Shown here piece by piece: positions 25,258 to 33,906 of a stretch of DNA of 64,000 nt. The notes under the pieces were generated by a model, which was not told the DNA's origin, did no database searches, and was given only the letters and a program-made list of their open reading frames with translations. Every line of letters begins with the position of its first letter. Within the stretch, counting starts at the first letter, position 1. This DNA comes from Streptomyces zhihengii (GTDB taxonomy: Bacteria; Actinomycetota; Actinomycetes; Streptomycetales; Streptomycetaceae), in assembly GCF_016919245.1 (NCBI RefSeq), contig NZ_JAFEJA010000002.1:1738501-1802500 (forward strand), in the 5' to 3' direction. The position numbers were made by a program, and so were the translations under genes.

Positions 25258-25626
25258 TCAGGTCTGCTCTTCGATGCCGATGGCCGTGCGCAGGGCGCGC
25301 TGGGCCGGGCCGGGGGCATCGTGCTGGGTTTCGAGCAGAGCGGCTGCGATGGCGTCGAGCTTGCGCTGCACGGCATGCTCGGCCCGGCGTTCGCTGTTCT
25401 TCAGCAGCGCCAGCAGTAGGAGGGTCACCGCGGTCATGGACTCGCCGGCGAGCAGCATCCATGTGAGTGGCGCCTTCGCGATGTGCACGCCGATGACGGT
25501 GCCGACCAGGAGCATGCAGACCCCGAAGAATGCCGGGCTGCTGGTGAAGTTGGACGCGTGCTCGGCGAGCCGCTCGAAGGGCCCGCGCCTGCTGCCGCCG
25601 CGGTCGGCCGGGTGCTCCAGGGTCAT
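25258..25626 (-). CDS. Low-affinity iron permease (Fet4)-like membrane protein
   Basis: A 122-residue protein starting at ATG 25626 (MTLEHPADRGG); upstream in-frame sequence lacks coding character. The sequence FERLAEHASNFTSSPAFFGV matches the conserved start of the Fet4 permease domain. Two hydrophobic helices follow (~34-52 FFGVCMLLVGTVIGVHI and ~57-79 TWMLLAGESMTAVTLLLLAL), then a helical tail, QRKLDAIAAALLETQHDAPG. Bacterial members are small and thought to span the membrane; iron transport is inferred only from the family name. Confidence 0.82.
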   Translation of the reverse strand: MTLEHPADRGGSRRGPFERLAEHASNFTSSPAFFGVCMLLVGTVIGVHIAKAPLTWMLLAGESMTAVTLLLLALLKNSERRAEHAVQRKLDAIAAALLETQHDAPGPAQRALRTAIGIEEQT

Positions 25627-25979
25627 GTGTCGCCTCTTTCGGTCCCGCTGAGTGTTCTGCTCCTGCCCGTTGGGCGGCGGACCAGTCCGGACCAGTTCGG
25701 ATTGACGAAGGCCGGGGGCGTTGGCGGCTTTCGGGGGTAGGCCGGGCCGACCGTGCCAGTCGCGGTGGCGGTGGCAGACGTGCTGGTCACCCTTACTTGC
25801 CGGGCGACCCGGCGGCAGACCGGAAGGCATCAGCTGCCTGCCTGGCTGGCACCGCGGCGGCGGGAGCCTGCTCGCGATGGTCGCCCTGTCCACGTGATGG
25901 TTGCTTCCGTCGTCGAGGTGCCGCGTGACGAGGCGGCCGACCATGGCGACCGCGCGCGGCACACCGCTCGGCCGCGGGG
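25627..25979. other. Intergenic region, possible gene remains
   Basis: No intact gene. Leftward reading between ~25860 and 25960 gives VGRLVTRHLDDGSNHHVDRA in a third frame, which may be the tail of the decayed gene annotated to the right. Confidence 0.3.
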
Positions 25980-26297
25980 TTCACCCACGTCGGTGCCTGC
26001 CAGCCCACCGGCACGCTGCCGGTGAGGAGATGGCGCCAGCTTGGTGAGACCCGGCGGGCCGCATCCGGGCCTCGCGGGCCGGGTTCGGCGGCGAGTTCGT
26101 GATAGCGCAGCCGCGCCCGCCTTCCGCTGAAGTAGCCCTTTCGGTCGAAGCGGAGCAAGTGTTTGCGCACAGCCGGGAGCGTCGGGCGAGGTCCGCCAGC
26201 AGGCCGGGGTCCTGGCGGTGCGTGTACGGTCCCAGCGCCTGCAGGTACAGCTTGTACTTGTTGCCGAAGGCTGCGTGGATGCGGCGTGAAGGGCCCG
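25980..26297 (-). pseudogene. Decayed gene of unknown family
   Basis: Two frames read as protein with good composition but do not join. One gives RRIHAAFGNKYKLYLQALGP then YTHRQDPGLLADLARR. The next frame gives VRKHLLRFDRKGYFSGRRAR, LRYHELAAEPGP and HLLTGSVPVGWQAPTWVNP. The break lies near 26180. No start codon with a ribosome site is seen. I do not recognise the family, and it may be a relic next to the LacI gene. Confidence 0.35.
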
Positions 26298-26418
26298 ACG
26301 CTGGTGCGGAGGCCCGCGCGGCACGGGACCCGGTCCCGGCGATGCCGGCCCGTACGTCGGCGCGCGAGGTGGTCGGCCCCCGCCGCGAGCCGACTGCGTA
26401 CGTGCCGCCCCGGGCCGC

Positions 26419-27438
26419 TCAGGCCGACTCGCGCACGACCAGTTCGGCGTCGAAGATCACCGACGTGGGCCGGGTGCGCGTGCCCTGGATGTGCTCTGAC
26501 AGGAGCCGGGCCATCGCGCCGGCCATCTTCTCCACCGGTTGGCGCACCGTGGTCAGCGGCGGGCGGCACGTCGTCGCCACGCTCGAGTCGTCGAAGCCGA
26601 CGACGGCTACGTCGTCGGGGATCCGCCTGCCCCGCTCGCGCAGCACCTGGCAGGCGCCCTGGGCCATCAGGTCGTTCGCGGCGAAGACGCCGTCCACGTC
26701 CGGATGGCCGTCGAGCAGCTCCGCCATGGCCGCGGCGCCGCTGTCGACGGTGAAGTTCCCCTCGGTGGAGGGGACATCCGCCACCCCGGCGGAGGCCAGC
26801 GCCGCGCGGAAGCCGTCGAGGCGGTCGCGGGCCGCGGGGATCGATTGGGGCGCGGAGATCGTCGCGATGCGCCGGCAACCCCGGGCCAGGAGGTGCTCGG
26901 CGGCCAGCCGGGCTCCTTCGGCATGTGCGAGGTCGACGTGGCTGACGTCGTCCATATGTCCGGGGCGGGCGAAGAGCACCACGGGTATCCGTGCGGCGAC
27001 CAGCATCTGCGGCAAGGGGTCGCAGACCTGGATCGACACCACCAGCGCTCCGTCGGCGCTGCCCTGGCTCAGGTAGTCGACGACCTGCTCCCGTGCGGCG
27101 TCGGACTCGGCGACGATGAGCACCGGATGCATCGCGTGGGAGCGCAGGTATCCGAAGACACCGCTCACCACCCGTCCGAAGAACGGGTCGGCGAAGACGC
27201 GTGAGGCGAAGGTGTCACCCGCGCCGGAGATGATCAGCGCGACCGCCTCCGTCCGCTGGGTGACGAGCGACCTGGCGGCGCGGTTGGGCCGGTACCCGGT
27301 CTGCTCGATCGCGTGGCGTACGAGCTCCTGGATGTCGGGGTCCACATTGCGGATGCCGTTGACGACCCGGGACACCGTCGCCCGCGACACTCCGGCCTGC
27401 CGCGCCACATCCTCCAGCGTCGGACCCGTTCTGCTCAT
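26419..27438 (-). CDS. LacI-family transcriptional regulator
   Basis: A 339-residue regulator starting at ATG 27438 (MSRTGPTLEDVARQAG). The helix-turn-helix PTLEDVARQAGVSRATVSRV with hinge helix (VVNGIRNVDPDIQELVRHAI) covers residues ~6-58; the periplasmic-binding-like sugar domain fills the rest, ending with VAVVGFDDSS and RPPLTTVRQPVEKM. It is divergent from the first secreted glycan gene. A perfect palindrome GGAGAGCGCTCTCC lies 39 bases before that gene and again 36 bases before the GH3 gene. This resembles CebR-type operators (TGGGAGCGCTCCCA). I infer a sugar-responsive repressor of the whole 27.8-36.3 kb cluster. Confidence 0.93.
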   Translation of the reverse strand: MSRTGPTLEDVARQAGVSRATVSRVVNGIRNVDPDIQELVRHAIEQTGYRPNRAARSLVTQRTEAVALIISGAGDTFASRVFADPFFGRVVSGVFGYLRSHAMHPVLIVAESDAAREQVVDYLSQGSADGALVVSIQVCDPLPQMLVAARIPVVLFARPGHMDDVSHVDLAHAEGARLAAEHLLARGCRRIATISAPQSIPAARDRLDGFRAALASAGVADVPSTEGNFTVDSGAAAMAELLDGHPDVDGVFAANDLMAQGACQVLRERGRRIPDDVAVVGFDDSSVATTCRPPLTTVRQPVEKMAGAMARLLSEHIQGTRTRPTSVIFDAELVVRESA

Positions 27439-27843
27439 GACGCGAACCCTAACGTGCCGTTCCACCCCCGAGGTTGCCCGGCCTGGGGCGCGCGCACGGG
27501 CTCCGCCCCGCCTGCGCCGCGGAACACTGCTCGCCCCTGCCCGCCGCGGACGACACGGCCACCCCGCCCCGCACGAGCAGCAGGGCCACCCCGCCCCGAC
27601 GGCCGCCCGCCGCGAGAAACGGCCACCCCGCCCCGTGCACGTCACGGCCGCCCCGCGTCCAACGGCGCGACCCTGCGCGCCCGTTGCCCGCCGCAGGCCC
27701 GTCCGCCCCTTGTTCGTTCACTTACTTAATGGAAGCCATGAGAAAAGTCGGTCCGGGATATTGACCGCCCTGCGCGGAGGGTTCAAGGTCTGGAGAGCGC
27801 TCTCCCGTCGCTCTCCCACCCCGGGTCACCCAAGGAGCCCTTC
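27439..27843. other. Divergent control region of the glycan cluster
   Basis: Separates the LacI gene from the first secreted gene and contains the operator at 27792-27805. GTTCACTTACTTAATGGAAGCC at ~27716-27737 is A/T-rich and may be part of a promoter. No gene is seen. Confidence 0.5.
27792..27805 (+). promoter_or_regulatory. LacI-type operator, site 1
   Basis: GGAGAGCGCTCTCC is a perfect 14-base palindrome centred on GCGC, as in LacI-family operators. It lies 38 bases before the ATG of the CBM32/beta-helix gene and is repeated exactly at 33858-33871. Confidence 0.8.
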
Positions 27844-30048
27844 ATGCCCGTTAGCATCCCCCTCGCACCACCACCCCGCGGACGCCGTTCTCGTCCGGCC
27901 CGCAGAGGCATCGCCGGGGCGCTCGCCACCGCCCTGGCGGGGAGCCTGCTCGCGCTGGTCCCCGCAACGACGGCGCAGGCCGCCCCCACCCTGCTCTCCC
28001 AGGGAAGGACCGCCACCGCCTCCTCCACCGAGGGCCCCGCCTTCGCCGCGAGCGCTGCGTTCGACGGCAACCTCACCGGCACCCGCTGGGCCAGCTCGTG
28101 GCAGGACGCCCAGTGGCTCCAGGTCGACCTCGGCAAGAGCGCCACGCTCAGCCATGCCGTCCTGACCTGGGAGGGGGCCTACGGAAAGAGCTACCAGATC
28201 CAGTCCTCGGAGAACGGCACCGACTGGCGCACCGTCACCTCCGTCGGCGCGGGCGACGGAGGCACCGACGAGGTCTCCCTGTCCGGGACCGGGCGCTACA
28301 TCCGTATGAACGGCCTCACCCGGGCGACCGGATACGGCTTCTCGCTCTGGGAGTTCCAGGTGTACGGCTCCACCGACGGCGGTGGCGGGCCGACTCTTCC
28401 CGGCGGCGGCGACCTCGGTCCCAACGTGCACGTCTTCGACCCGTCCACACCCGGCATCCAGGCCAAGCTGGACCAGGTGTTCCAGCAGCAGGAGTCGGCC
28501 CAGTTCGGCTCCGGCCGGCACGCCTTCCTCTTCAAGCCGGGCACGTACAACAACCTCAACGCGCAGATCGGCTTCTACACCCAGATAGCCGGTCTCGGGC
28601 TGCGGCCCGGTGACACCACCATCAACGGCGACGTGACCGTCGACGCCGGGTGGTTCAACGGCAACGCGACCCAGAACTTCTGGCGCGGCGCCGAGGGCCT
28701 GACCCTCAACCCGGTCAGCGGCACCAACCGGTGGGCGGTCTCGCAGGCGTCCTCCTTCCGCCGCATGCACGTCGAGGGCGGCCTCAACCTCGCCCCGAAC
28801 GGCTACGGCTGGGCCAGCGGCGGCTACATCGCCGACTCCAGGATCGACGGCCAGGTCGGCAACTACTCGCAGCAGCAGTGGTACACCCGCGACAGCTCCA
28901 TCGGCGGCTGGTCCAACAGCGTCTGGAACCAGACGTTCTCGGGCGTCCAGGGCGCACCCGCCAACGCGTTCCCCGAGCCCCGCTACACCACGCTCGACAC
29001 CACCCCGATCTCCCGGGAGAAGCCCTACCTCTACCTGGACGGCAACGAGTACAAGGTGTTCGCGCCCGCCAAGCGGACCAATGCCCGTGGCACCACGTGG
29101 GCCGGCGGCGCACCGCAGGGGGAGTCGATCCCGCTCAGCCAGTTCTACGTGGTCAAGCCGGGCGCCACCGCCGCCACCATCAACCAGGCGCTGGCCCAGG
29201 GCCTGCACCTGCTGTTCACCCCGGGCGTCTACCACGTCGACCGGACCATCGAGGTGAACCGCGCCAACACCATCGTGCTCGGTCTCGGCCTCGCCACGAT
29301 CATCCCGGACAACGGCGTCACCGCGATGAAGGTCGCCGATGTCGACGGCGTCCGGCTGGCCGGCTTCCTGATCGACGCCGGACCGGTCAACTCGCCGACG
29401 CTGCTGGAGATCGGTCCGCAGGGGGCCGGCGCGGACCACGCCGCCAACCCCACCACCGTGCAGGACGTGTACATCCGCATCGGCGGGGCCCACGTCGGCA
29501 AGGCCACCACCAGCATGGTCGTCAACAGCGACGACACGATCATCGACCACACCTGGGTCTGGCGCGCCGACCACGGCGAGGGCTGGGGCTGGGAGACCAA
29601 CCGCGCCGACTACGGAGTCCGTGTCAACGGCGACGACGTGCTCGCCACCGGCCTGTTCGTCGAGCACTTCAACAAGTACGACGTCGAGTGGTACGGCGAG
29701 CGCGGACGCACGATCTTCTACCAGAACGAGAAGGCGTACGACGCCCCCAACCAGGCCGCGATCCAGAACGGCTCCACGAAGGGGTACGCCGCCTACCGGG
29801 TCGACGACTCCGTGAACACCCACGAGGCGTGGGGCCTCGGCAGCTACTGCAACTACAACGTGGACCCGACCATCGTCCAGGACCACGGCTTCAAGGCGCC
29901 CGTGAAGCCGGGGGTGAAGTTCCACAGCCTCCTGGTGGTCTCCCTCGGCGGGATGGGCCACTACAACCACGTCATCAACAGCACCGGGGCCTCCACGATC
30001 CCCGCCGGAACCTCGACCGTGCCCTCCACCCTCGTCTCCTTCCCCTGA
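27844..30048 (+). CDS. Secreted CBM32 plus parallel beta-helix protein
   Basis: A 734-residue secreted protein. The signal peptide ends near residue 46 (LALVPATTAQAA). A CBM32/F5-8-type domain follows (~48-177: LLSQGRTATASSTEGPAFAA, FDGNLTGTRWASSW, YIRMNGLTRATGYG), then a glycine-rich linker, then a ~540-residue region with the recurring short strands of a right-handed beta-helix (HVFDPSTPGIQAKLDQVF, RANTIVLGLGLATIIP, VADVDGVRLAGFLIDAGP, VNSDDTIIDHTWVWRADHGE). This fold is shared with several polysaccharide lyases and hydrolases; catalytic residues are not identifiable. It is the first gene after the LacI operator. Function as a polysaccharide-active enzyme is inferred from the cluster. Confidence 0.85.
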   Translation: MPVSIPLAPPPRGRRSRPARRGIAGALATALAGSLLALVPATTAQAAPTLLSQGRTATASSTEGPAFAASAAFDGNLTGTRWASSWQDAQWLQVDLGKSATLSHAVLTWEGAYGKSYQIQSSENGTDWRTVTSVGAGDGGTDEVSLSGTGRYIRMNGLTRATGYGFSLWEFQVYGSTDGGGGPTLPGGGDLGPNVHVFDPSTPGIQAKLDQVFQQQESAQFGSGRHAFLFKPGTYNNLNAQIGFYTQIAGLGLRPGDTTINGDVTVDAGWFNGNATQNFWRGAEGLTLNPVSGTNRWAVSQASSFRRMHVEGGLNLAPNGYGWASGGYIADSRIDGQVGNYSQQQWYTRDSSIGGWSNSVWNQTFSGVQGAPANAFPEPRYTTLDTTPISREKPYLYLDGNEYKVFAPAKRTNARGTTWAGGAPQGESIPLSQFYVVKPGATAATINQALAQGLHLLFTPGVYHVDRTIEVNRANTIVLGLGLATIIPDNGVTAMKVADVDGVRLAGFLIDAGPVNSPTLLEIGPQGAGADHAANPTTVQDVYIRIGGAHVGKATTSMVVNSDDTIIDHTWVWRADHGEGWGWETNRADYGVRVNGDDVLATGLFVEHFNKYDVEWYGERGRTIFYQNEKAYDAPNQAAIQNGSTKGYAAYRVDDSVNTHEAWGLGSYCNYNVDPTIVQDHGFKAPVKPGVKFHSLLVVSLGGMGHYNHVINSTGASTIPAGTSTVPSTLVSFP

Positions 30049-30102
30049 CGACCCGTCACCATCGCGCCGGACTCCGGTGACACGACGGAGCCGACCGCGA
30101 CT

Positions 30103-30142
30103 CCCCGGGCCGGGGCGACAGACCCCGCTCCCCGGCCCGGGG
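30103..30142 (+). terminator. Hairpin terminator 1 after the beta-helix gene
   Basis: Perfect 13-base arms (CCCCGGGCCGGGG and CCCCGGCCCGGGG) flank a 14-base loop, 55 bases after the stop. Confidence 0.6.
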
Positions 30143-30184
30143 CACCCTCCCGACCGGCCAGGACGTCCACCGCACGGACGCGTC

Positions 30185-30220
30185 GGGCGACGGACCGGGG
30201 CATGCCCCGGTCCGTCGCCC
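30185..30220 (+). terminator. Perfect 36-base palindrome (terminator 2)
   Basis: Two 18-base arms (GGGCGACGGACCGGGGCA and its exact complement) with no loop. It lies 137 bases past the beta-helix gene and about 77 before the next start. A half-site GGAGAGCGCC follows immediately, resembling half of the LacI operator, so the palindrome may also be regulatory. Confidence 0.5.
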
Positions 30221-30296
30221 GGAGAGCGCCGTACCGACGGGCGAGCCCCCTCCCGGAACCGGCCGGACGTCACCGCCCTTCACATCAGGAGCCGCA

Positions 30297-32471
30297 ATGT
30301 CCCGACCCCCCTCCACGACCACGCCGGCCCGCCGCACCCGCGGCGCGGCGGCCGCTCTCACCCTCGGATCCCTCCTCGCCTCCTCCCTCACCCTCGCCAC
30401 CGCGCCCTCCGCGAGCGCCGCGGAGTCCCTGCTCTCCCAGGGCAGGACGGCCACCGCGTCCTCCTCCGAAGGCGCCGCCTTCTCCGCCGCGGCAGCCGTC
30501 GACGGCAACCTCACCGGCACCCGGTGGGCCAGCCAGTGGAGCGACGCCCAGTGGTTCCAGGTCGACCTCGGCGCGAGCCGGGACCTGAGCCGTGTCGTCC
30601 TGACCTGGGAGGGCGCCTACGGCAAGAACTACGAGATCCAGCTCTCGGACAACGGGACCGACTGGCGCACCGCTAGGACCGTCACCGGCGGCGACGGCGG
30701 CACCGACGAGCTCGCGATCTCCGGCTCCGGCCGGTACGTGCGCATGAATGGCCTCGCCCGCTCCGGCGGCTACGGCTACTCCCTGTGGGAGTTCCAGGTG
30801 TACGGCGAGAACGGCGGCACGAACCCGCCCCAGGGTGCCGTACGCGTGACGGGCTCCCATGGGAACTGGCAGCTCACCGTCGGCGGGCAGCCGTACACCG
30901 TGAAGGGCCTCACCTGGGGCCCGTCCATCGCCGACGCCCCGAAGTACATGCCGGACCTGAAGTCCATGGGCGTCAACACCATCCGCACCTGGGGCACGGA
31001 CGGAGGCACCAAGCCGCTGCTCGACACCGCCGCCGCCCAGGGCATCAAGGTGGTCAACGGCTTCTGGCTGCAGCCCGGCGGCGGCCCCGGCTCCGGCGGG
31101 TGCGTGAACTACGTCACCGACACGGCGTACAAGAACACCATGCTCACCGAGTTCGCCAAGTGGGTCGACGCCTACAAGTCCCACCCGGCCACGCTGATGT
31201 GGAACGTCGGCAACGAGTCGGTCCTCGGTCTGCAGAACTGCTACAGCGGCACCGAGCTCGAGGCCCAGCGCAACGCCTACACGTCCTTCGTCAACGACGT
31301 CGCCAAGAGGATCCACTCGATCGACCCCGACCACCCCGTGACCTCCACCGACGCGTGGACCGGAGCCTGGCCCTACTACAAGCGCAACGCACCCAACCTC
31401 GACCTCTACTCCATGAACGCCTACGGCGACATCTGCGGAGTGCGTCAGGACTGGATCGACGGCGGCTACAACAAGCCGTACATCATCACCGAGACGGGCA
31501 ACGCCGGTGAGTGGGAGGTGCCCGACGACGCCAACGGCGTCCCCGACGAGCCGACCGACGTCCAGAAGGCCGAGGGCTACACCAAGGCCTGGGAGTGCAT
31601 CACCGGGCACCGGGGCGTGGCCCTGGGCGCCACGATGTTCCACTACGGGATCGAGCACGACTTCGGCGGCGTCTGGTTCAACCTGCTGCCCGACGGCCTC
31701 AAGCGGCTGTCGTACTACGCGGTGAAGAGGGCCTACGCCGGTTCGACCGCGGGCGACAACACCCCGCCCGTGATCAGCGGGATGACGGTCTCCCCGGCGT
31801 CACAGGCCCCGGCAGGCGGCGAGTTCACCGTCCGTGCCGACATCCGCGATCCCGAGAACGACCCCCTGACCCACAAGATCTTCCTCAGCGGCAACTACGC
31901 CAACGGCGACAAGCGGCTGATCGAGGCGAAGTGGCGCGCCACCGGCAACGGCACCTTCGCCGTAACCGCGCCGGAGAAGCTCGGCGTCTGGAAGGTCTAC
32001 ATCCAGGCCGAGGACGGCCGCGGCAACGCCGGCATCGAGACCAAGTCGGTCAAGGTCGTCGCCCCGCCCGTCACCGGCACCAACATCGCCCTGAACAAGC
32101 CCACCACCGCCTCCTCCGCCCAGGCCTCCTACGGCGACTGCCCGTGCCCGGCCGCCAACGCCACCGACGGCAACACCGGTACCCGCTGGGCCAGCGACTG
32201 GAGCGACCCGCAGTGGATCAGGGTCGACCTCGGTGCCCCCGCCCCGATCCGCAAGCTGCAACTGGTCTGGGACCCCGCCTACGCCAAGTCCTACGAGGTC
32301 CAGGTCTCCGACGACGGCACCACCTGGCGCACCGTCCACACCACGACGGCCGGCAACGGTGACGTCGACACCATCGACGTGTCAGCGACAGCCCGCCACG
32401 TGCGCCTGAACCTGACCGCACGCGGGACCGGCTGGGGCTACTCGCTCCACGAGTTCGGCATCTACAGCTGA
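30297..32471 (+). CDS. Secreted glycoside hydrolase (clan GH-A) with two CBM32 domains
   Basis: A 724-residue secreted multidomain enzyme. Signal peptide to ~residue 41 (ATAPSASAA). N-terminal CBM32 at ~43-172 closely resembles the one in the preceding gene. A TIM-barrel of ~300 residues follows with the GH-A pair: acid/base Glu307 in LMWNVGNESVL and nucleophile Glu399 in YIITETGNAGEW. Next come an Ig-like domain (~483-590, TPPVISGMTVSPASQAPAGG) and a second CBM32 (~595-724, NIALNKPTTASSAQ). The barrel resembles GH2/GH5-like beta-glycosidases; the exact family is uncertain. It probably cuts the polysaccharide bound by the CBMs. Confidence 0.87.
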   Translation: MSRPPSTTTPARRTRGAAAALTLGSLLASSLTLATAPSASAAESLLSQGRTATASSSEGAAFSAAAAVDGNLTGTRWASQWSDAQWFQVDLGASRDLSRVVLTWEGAYGKNYEIQLSDNGTDWRTARTVTGGDGGTDELAISGSGRYVRMNGLARSGGYGYSLWEFQVYGENGGTNPPQGAVRVTGSHGNWQLTVGGQPYTVKGLTWGPSIADAPKYMPDLKSMGVNTIRTWGTDGGTKPLLDTAAAQGIKVVNGFWLQPGGGPGSGGCVNYVTDTAYKNTMLTEFAKWVDAYKSHPATLMWNVGNESVLGLQNCYSGTELEAQRNAYTSFVNDVAKRIHSIDPDHPVTSTDAWTGAWPYYKRNAPNLDLYSMNAYGDICGVRQDWIDGGYNKPYIITETGNAGEWEVPDDANGVPDEPTDVQKAEGYTKAWECITGHRGVALGATMFHYGIEHDFGGVWFNLLPDGLKRLSYYAVKRAYAGSTAGDNTPPVISGMTVSPASQAPAGGEFTVRADIRDPENDPLTHKIFLSGNYANGDKRLIEAKWRATGNGTFAVTAPEKLGVWKVYIQAEDGRGNAGIETKSVKVVAPPVTGTNIALNKPTTASSAQASYGDCPCPAANATDGNTGTRWASDWSDPQWIRVDLGAPAPIRKLQLVWDPAYAKSYEVQVSDDGTTWRTVHTTTAGNGDVDTIDVSATARHVRLNLTARGTGWGYSLHEFGIYS

Positions 32472-32564
32472 CCGTCCCACCCGAGGCGGCACGACCGCGG
32501 CCGGTCCGCCGACCGCGGCCGTGGGGCCGCCGCGGCCTCGACCCCGGTCGCACGAGCGGCCGGA

Positions 32565-32603
32565 CCGCGGGTGGCGGGAGCGAGCCGCTCCCGCCACCCG
32601 CGG
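32565..32603 (+). terminator. Strong hairpin terminator
   Basis: Perfect 18-base arms (CCGCGGGTGGCGGGAGCG and complement) around a three-base loop AGC, 94 bases after the GH-A gene stop and 42 before the next gene. Confidence 0.75.
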
Positions 32604-32644
32604 GCAGCACCACCCCCACCTCCACCATCCGGCAGGAGATCTTC

Positions 32645-33736
32645 ATGAGACTGACGTCCAAACGGCTCACCGGGCTCCTCCTCGGCTCCGCCCTCGTCGC
32701 CGGCGTGCTGGGCGCCGGCACGATCGCCTCGGCCACCGGCGCGGACGGCGGCACGTCCTCCGTCGCCGCCGCGGCCGCCCACCACACAGGTCACCAGATG
32801 GCCGCCTCCACCCAGGCCTCCGGCGACGACCCCGACGGGGACGGCTACATCCCGGCCGTACCCCAGGTCGCCGGTGTCGTCCCGTCCACCGCCACCCCGC
32901 CCCCGGCCTACCACCACGAGTTCCAGGCCGGCTGCTCCGTCACCCACACCGCGCCGGACGACCCGATCGTCTACCCGGGCCAGTTCGGCAAGTCCCACGA
33001 CCACACGTTCATGGGCAACAGGTCCACCGACGCCGCGAGCACCACGGGCTCGCTCTACGGAGGGGCCACCACCTGCAAGGCGCCCGCGGACGCCTCCGCC
33101 TACTGGATGCCCTCGCTGTACAAGGGCGACCAGAAGATCCTGCCCGTGGGCCCGCAGGTCATCTACTACAAGGCGGGCGTGACCGACTACCGCAGTGTGC
33201 GGCCCTTCCCCAAGGGCCTGCGGTTCGTCGTCGGCAACCCGATGCAGACCGCCCAGGAGTTCCGCGCGCACAAGGGCTTCGTCGAGGGCTGGGAGTGCGG
33301 TGACAGCTTCTTCAACACCGACATCCCGGCGAGCTGTCCGAGCCGGCCCGACGTCCAGCTCAACCTGCGCATGCAGGCGCCGAGCTGCTGGAACGGCCTG
33401 TACCTCGACACCCCCGACCACAAGAGCCACATGGCGTATCCGGTGGTCAAGCCCGGCACCAACGACAACATGTGCCCGGCCTCCCACCCGGTCGCCCTGC
33501 CCATGATCGAGTTCAAGATGGCGTGGCCGGTCAACGGCGACATGAGCCAGGTCCGCCTGGCCAGCGGCCGCGGCTACTCCTTCCACTACGACTTCTTCAA
33601 CGCGTGGGAGGAGCGCACCCAGAAAGCCCTGGTCGACCACTGCATCGTCGGCGGCCTCCAGTGCGACACACGGGGCTTCGACCTGTACCGGCCCGAGCGC
33701 GGGACGGTGCTGAACGAGGACCACCGGCTGCCCTAG
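32645..33736 (+). CDS. Secreted DUF1996 protein
   Basis: A 363-residue secreted protein starting at ATG 32645 behind AGGAG. The signal peptide ends near residue 32. DUF1996 features are plain: YHHEFQAGCSVTHTAPDDPI, FGKSHDHTFMGNRSTDAAST, ASAYWMPSLYKGDQKILPVG, MQAPSCWNGLYLDTPDHKSH and the late GYSFHYDFFNAWEE. The many conserved His, Trp and Cys residues suggest a metal- or sugar-binding extracellular protein. DUF1996 proteins accompany secreted polysaccharide-degrading enzymes in fungi and actinobacteria; no activity is assigned here. It sits between the two CBM32 genes and the GH3 gene and is closed by its own terminator. Confidence 0.9.
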   Translation: MRLTSKRLTGLLLGSALVAGVLGAGTIASATGADGGTSSVAAAAAHHTGHQMAASTQASGDDPDGDGYIPAVPQVAGVVPSTATPPPAYHHEFQAGCSVTHTAPDDPIVYPGQFGKSHDHTFMGNRSTDAASTTGSLYGGATTCKAPADASAYWMPSLYKGDQKILPVGPQVIYYKAGVTDYRSVRPFPKGLRFVVGNPMQTAQEFRAHKGFVEGWECGDSFFNTDIPASCPSRPDVQLNLRMQAPSCWNGLYLDTPDHKSHMAYPVVKPGTNDNMCPASHPVALPMIEFKMAWPVNGDMSQVRLASGRGYSFHYDFFNAWEERTQKALVDHCIVGGLQCDTRGFDLYRPERGTVLNEDHRLP

Positions 33737-33756
33737 ACCCGTCGGCGGCGCCCACA

Positions 33757-33790
33757 GGCCCGGTCACCCCGGACACGGGGTGACCGGGCC
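33757..33790 (+). terminator. Strong hairpin terminator after the DUF1996 gene
   Basis: Perfect 15-base arms (GGCCCGGTCACCCCG and complement) with a four-base loop GACA, 20 bases after the stop. Confidence 0.85.
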
Positions 33791-33857
33791 CTGTGCATGC
33801 ACCGATGACGGCCCATCGACGAGGACTTGACGTGGACCTTCGCGGGGGCGAGAGTTT

Positions 33858-33871
33858 GGAGAGCGCTCTCC
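33858..33871 (+). promoter_or_regulatory. LacI-type operator, site 2
   Basis: An exact second copy of GGAGAGCGCTCTCC, 35 bases before the GH3 start. Its placement indicates that the GH3 gene has its own promoter under the same LacI control. Confidence 0.8.
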
Positions 33872-33906
33872 CGAGCAATCGGGCGGCTGACACGACTGGG
33901 GTGGGG

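Noticed and set aside
27826..30273. An 815-codon leftward frame opposite the beta-helix gene
   Set aside because: Composition (Val/Gly/Asp/Arg-rich, repetitive) is typical of the complement of a high-G+C gene; the + strand encodes signal peptide, CBM32 and helix.
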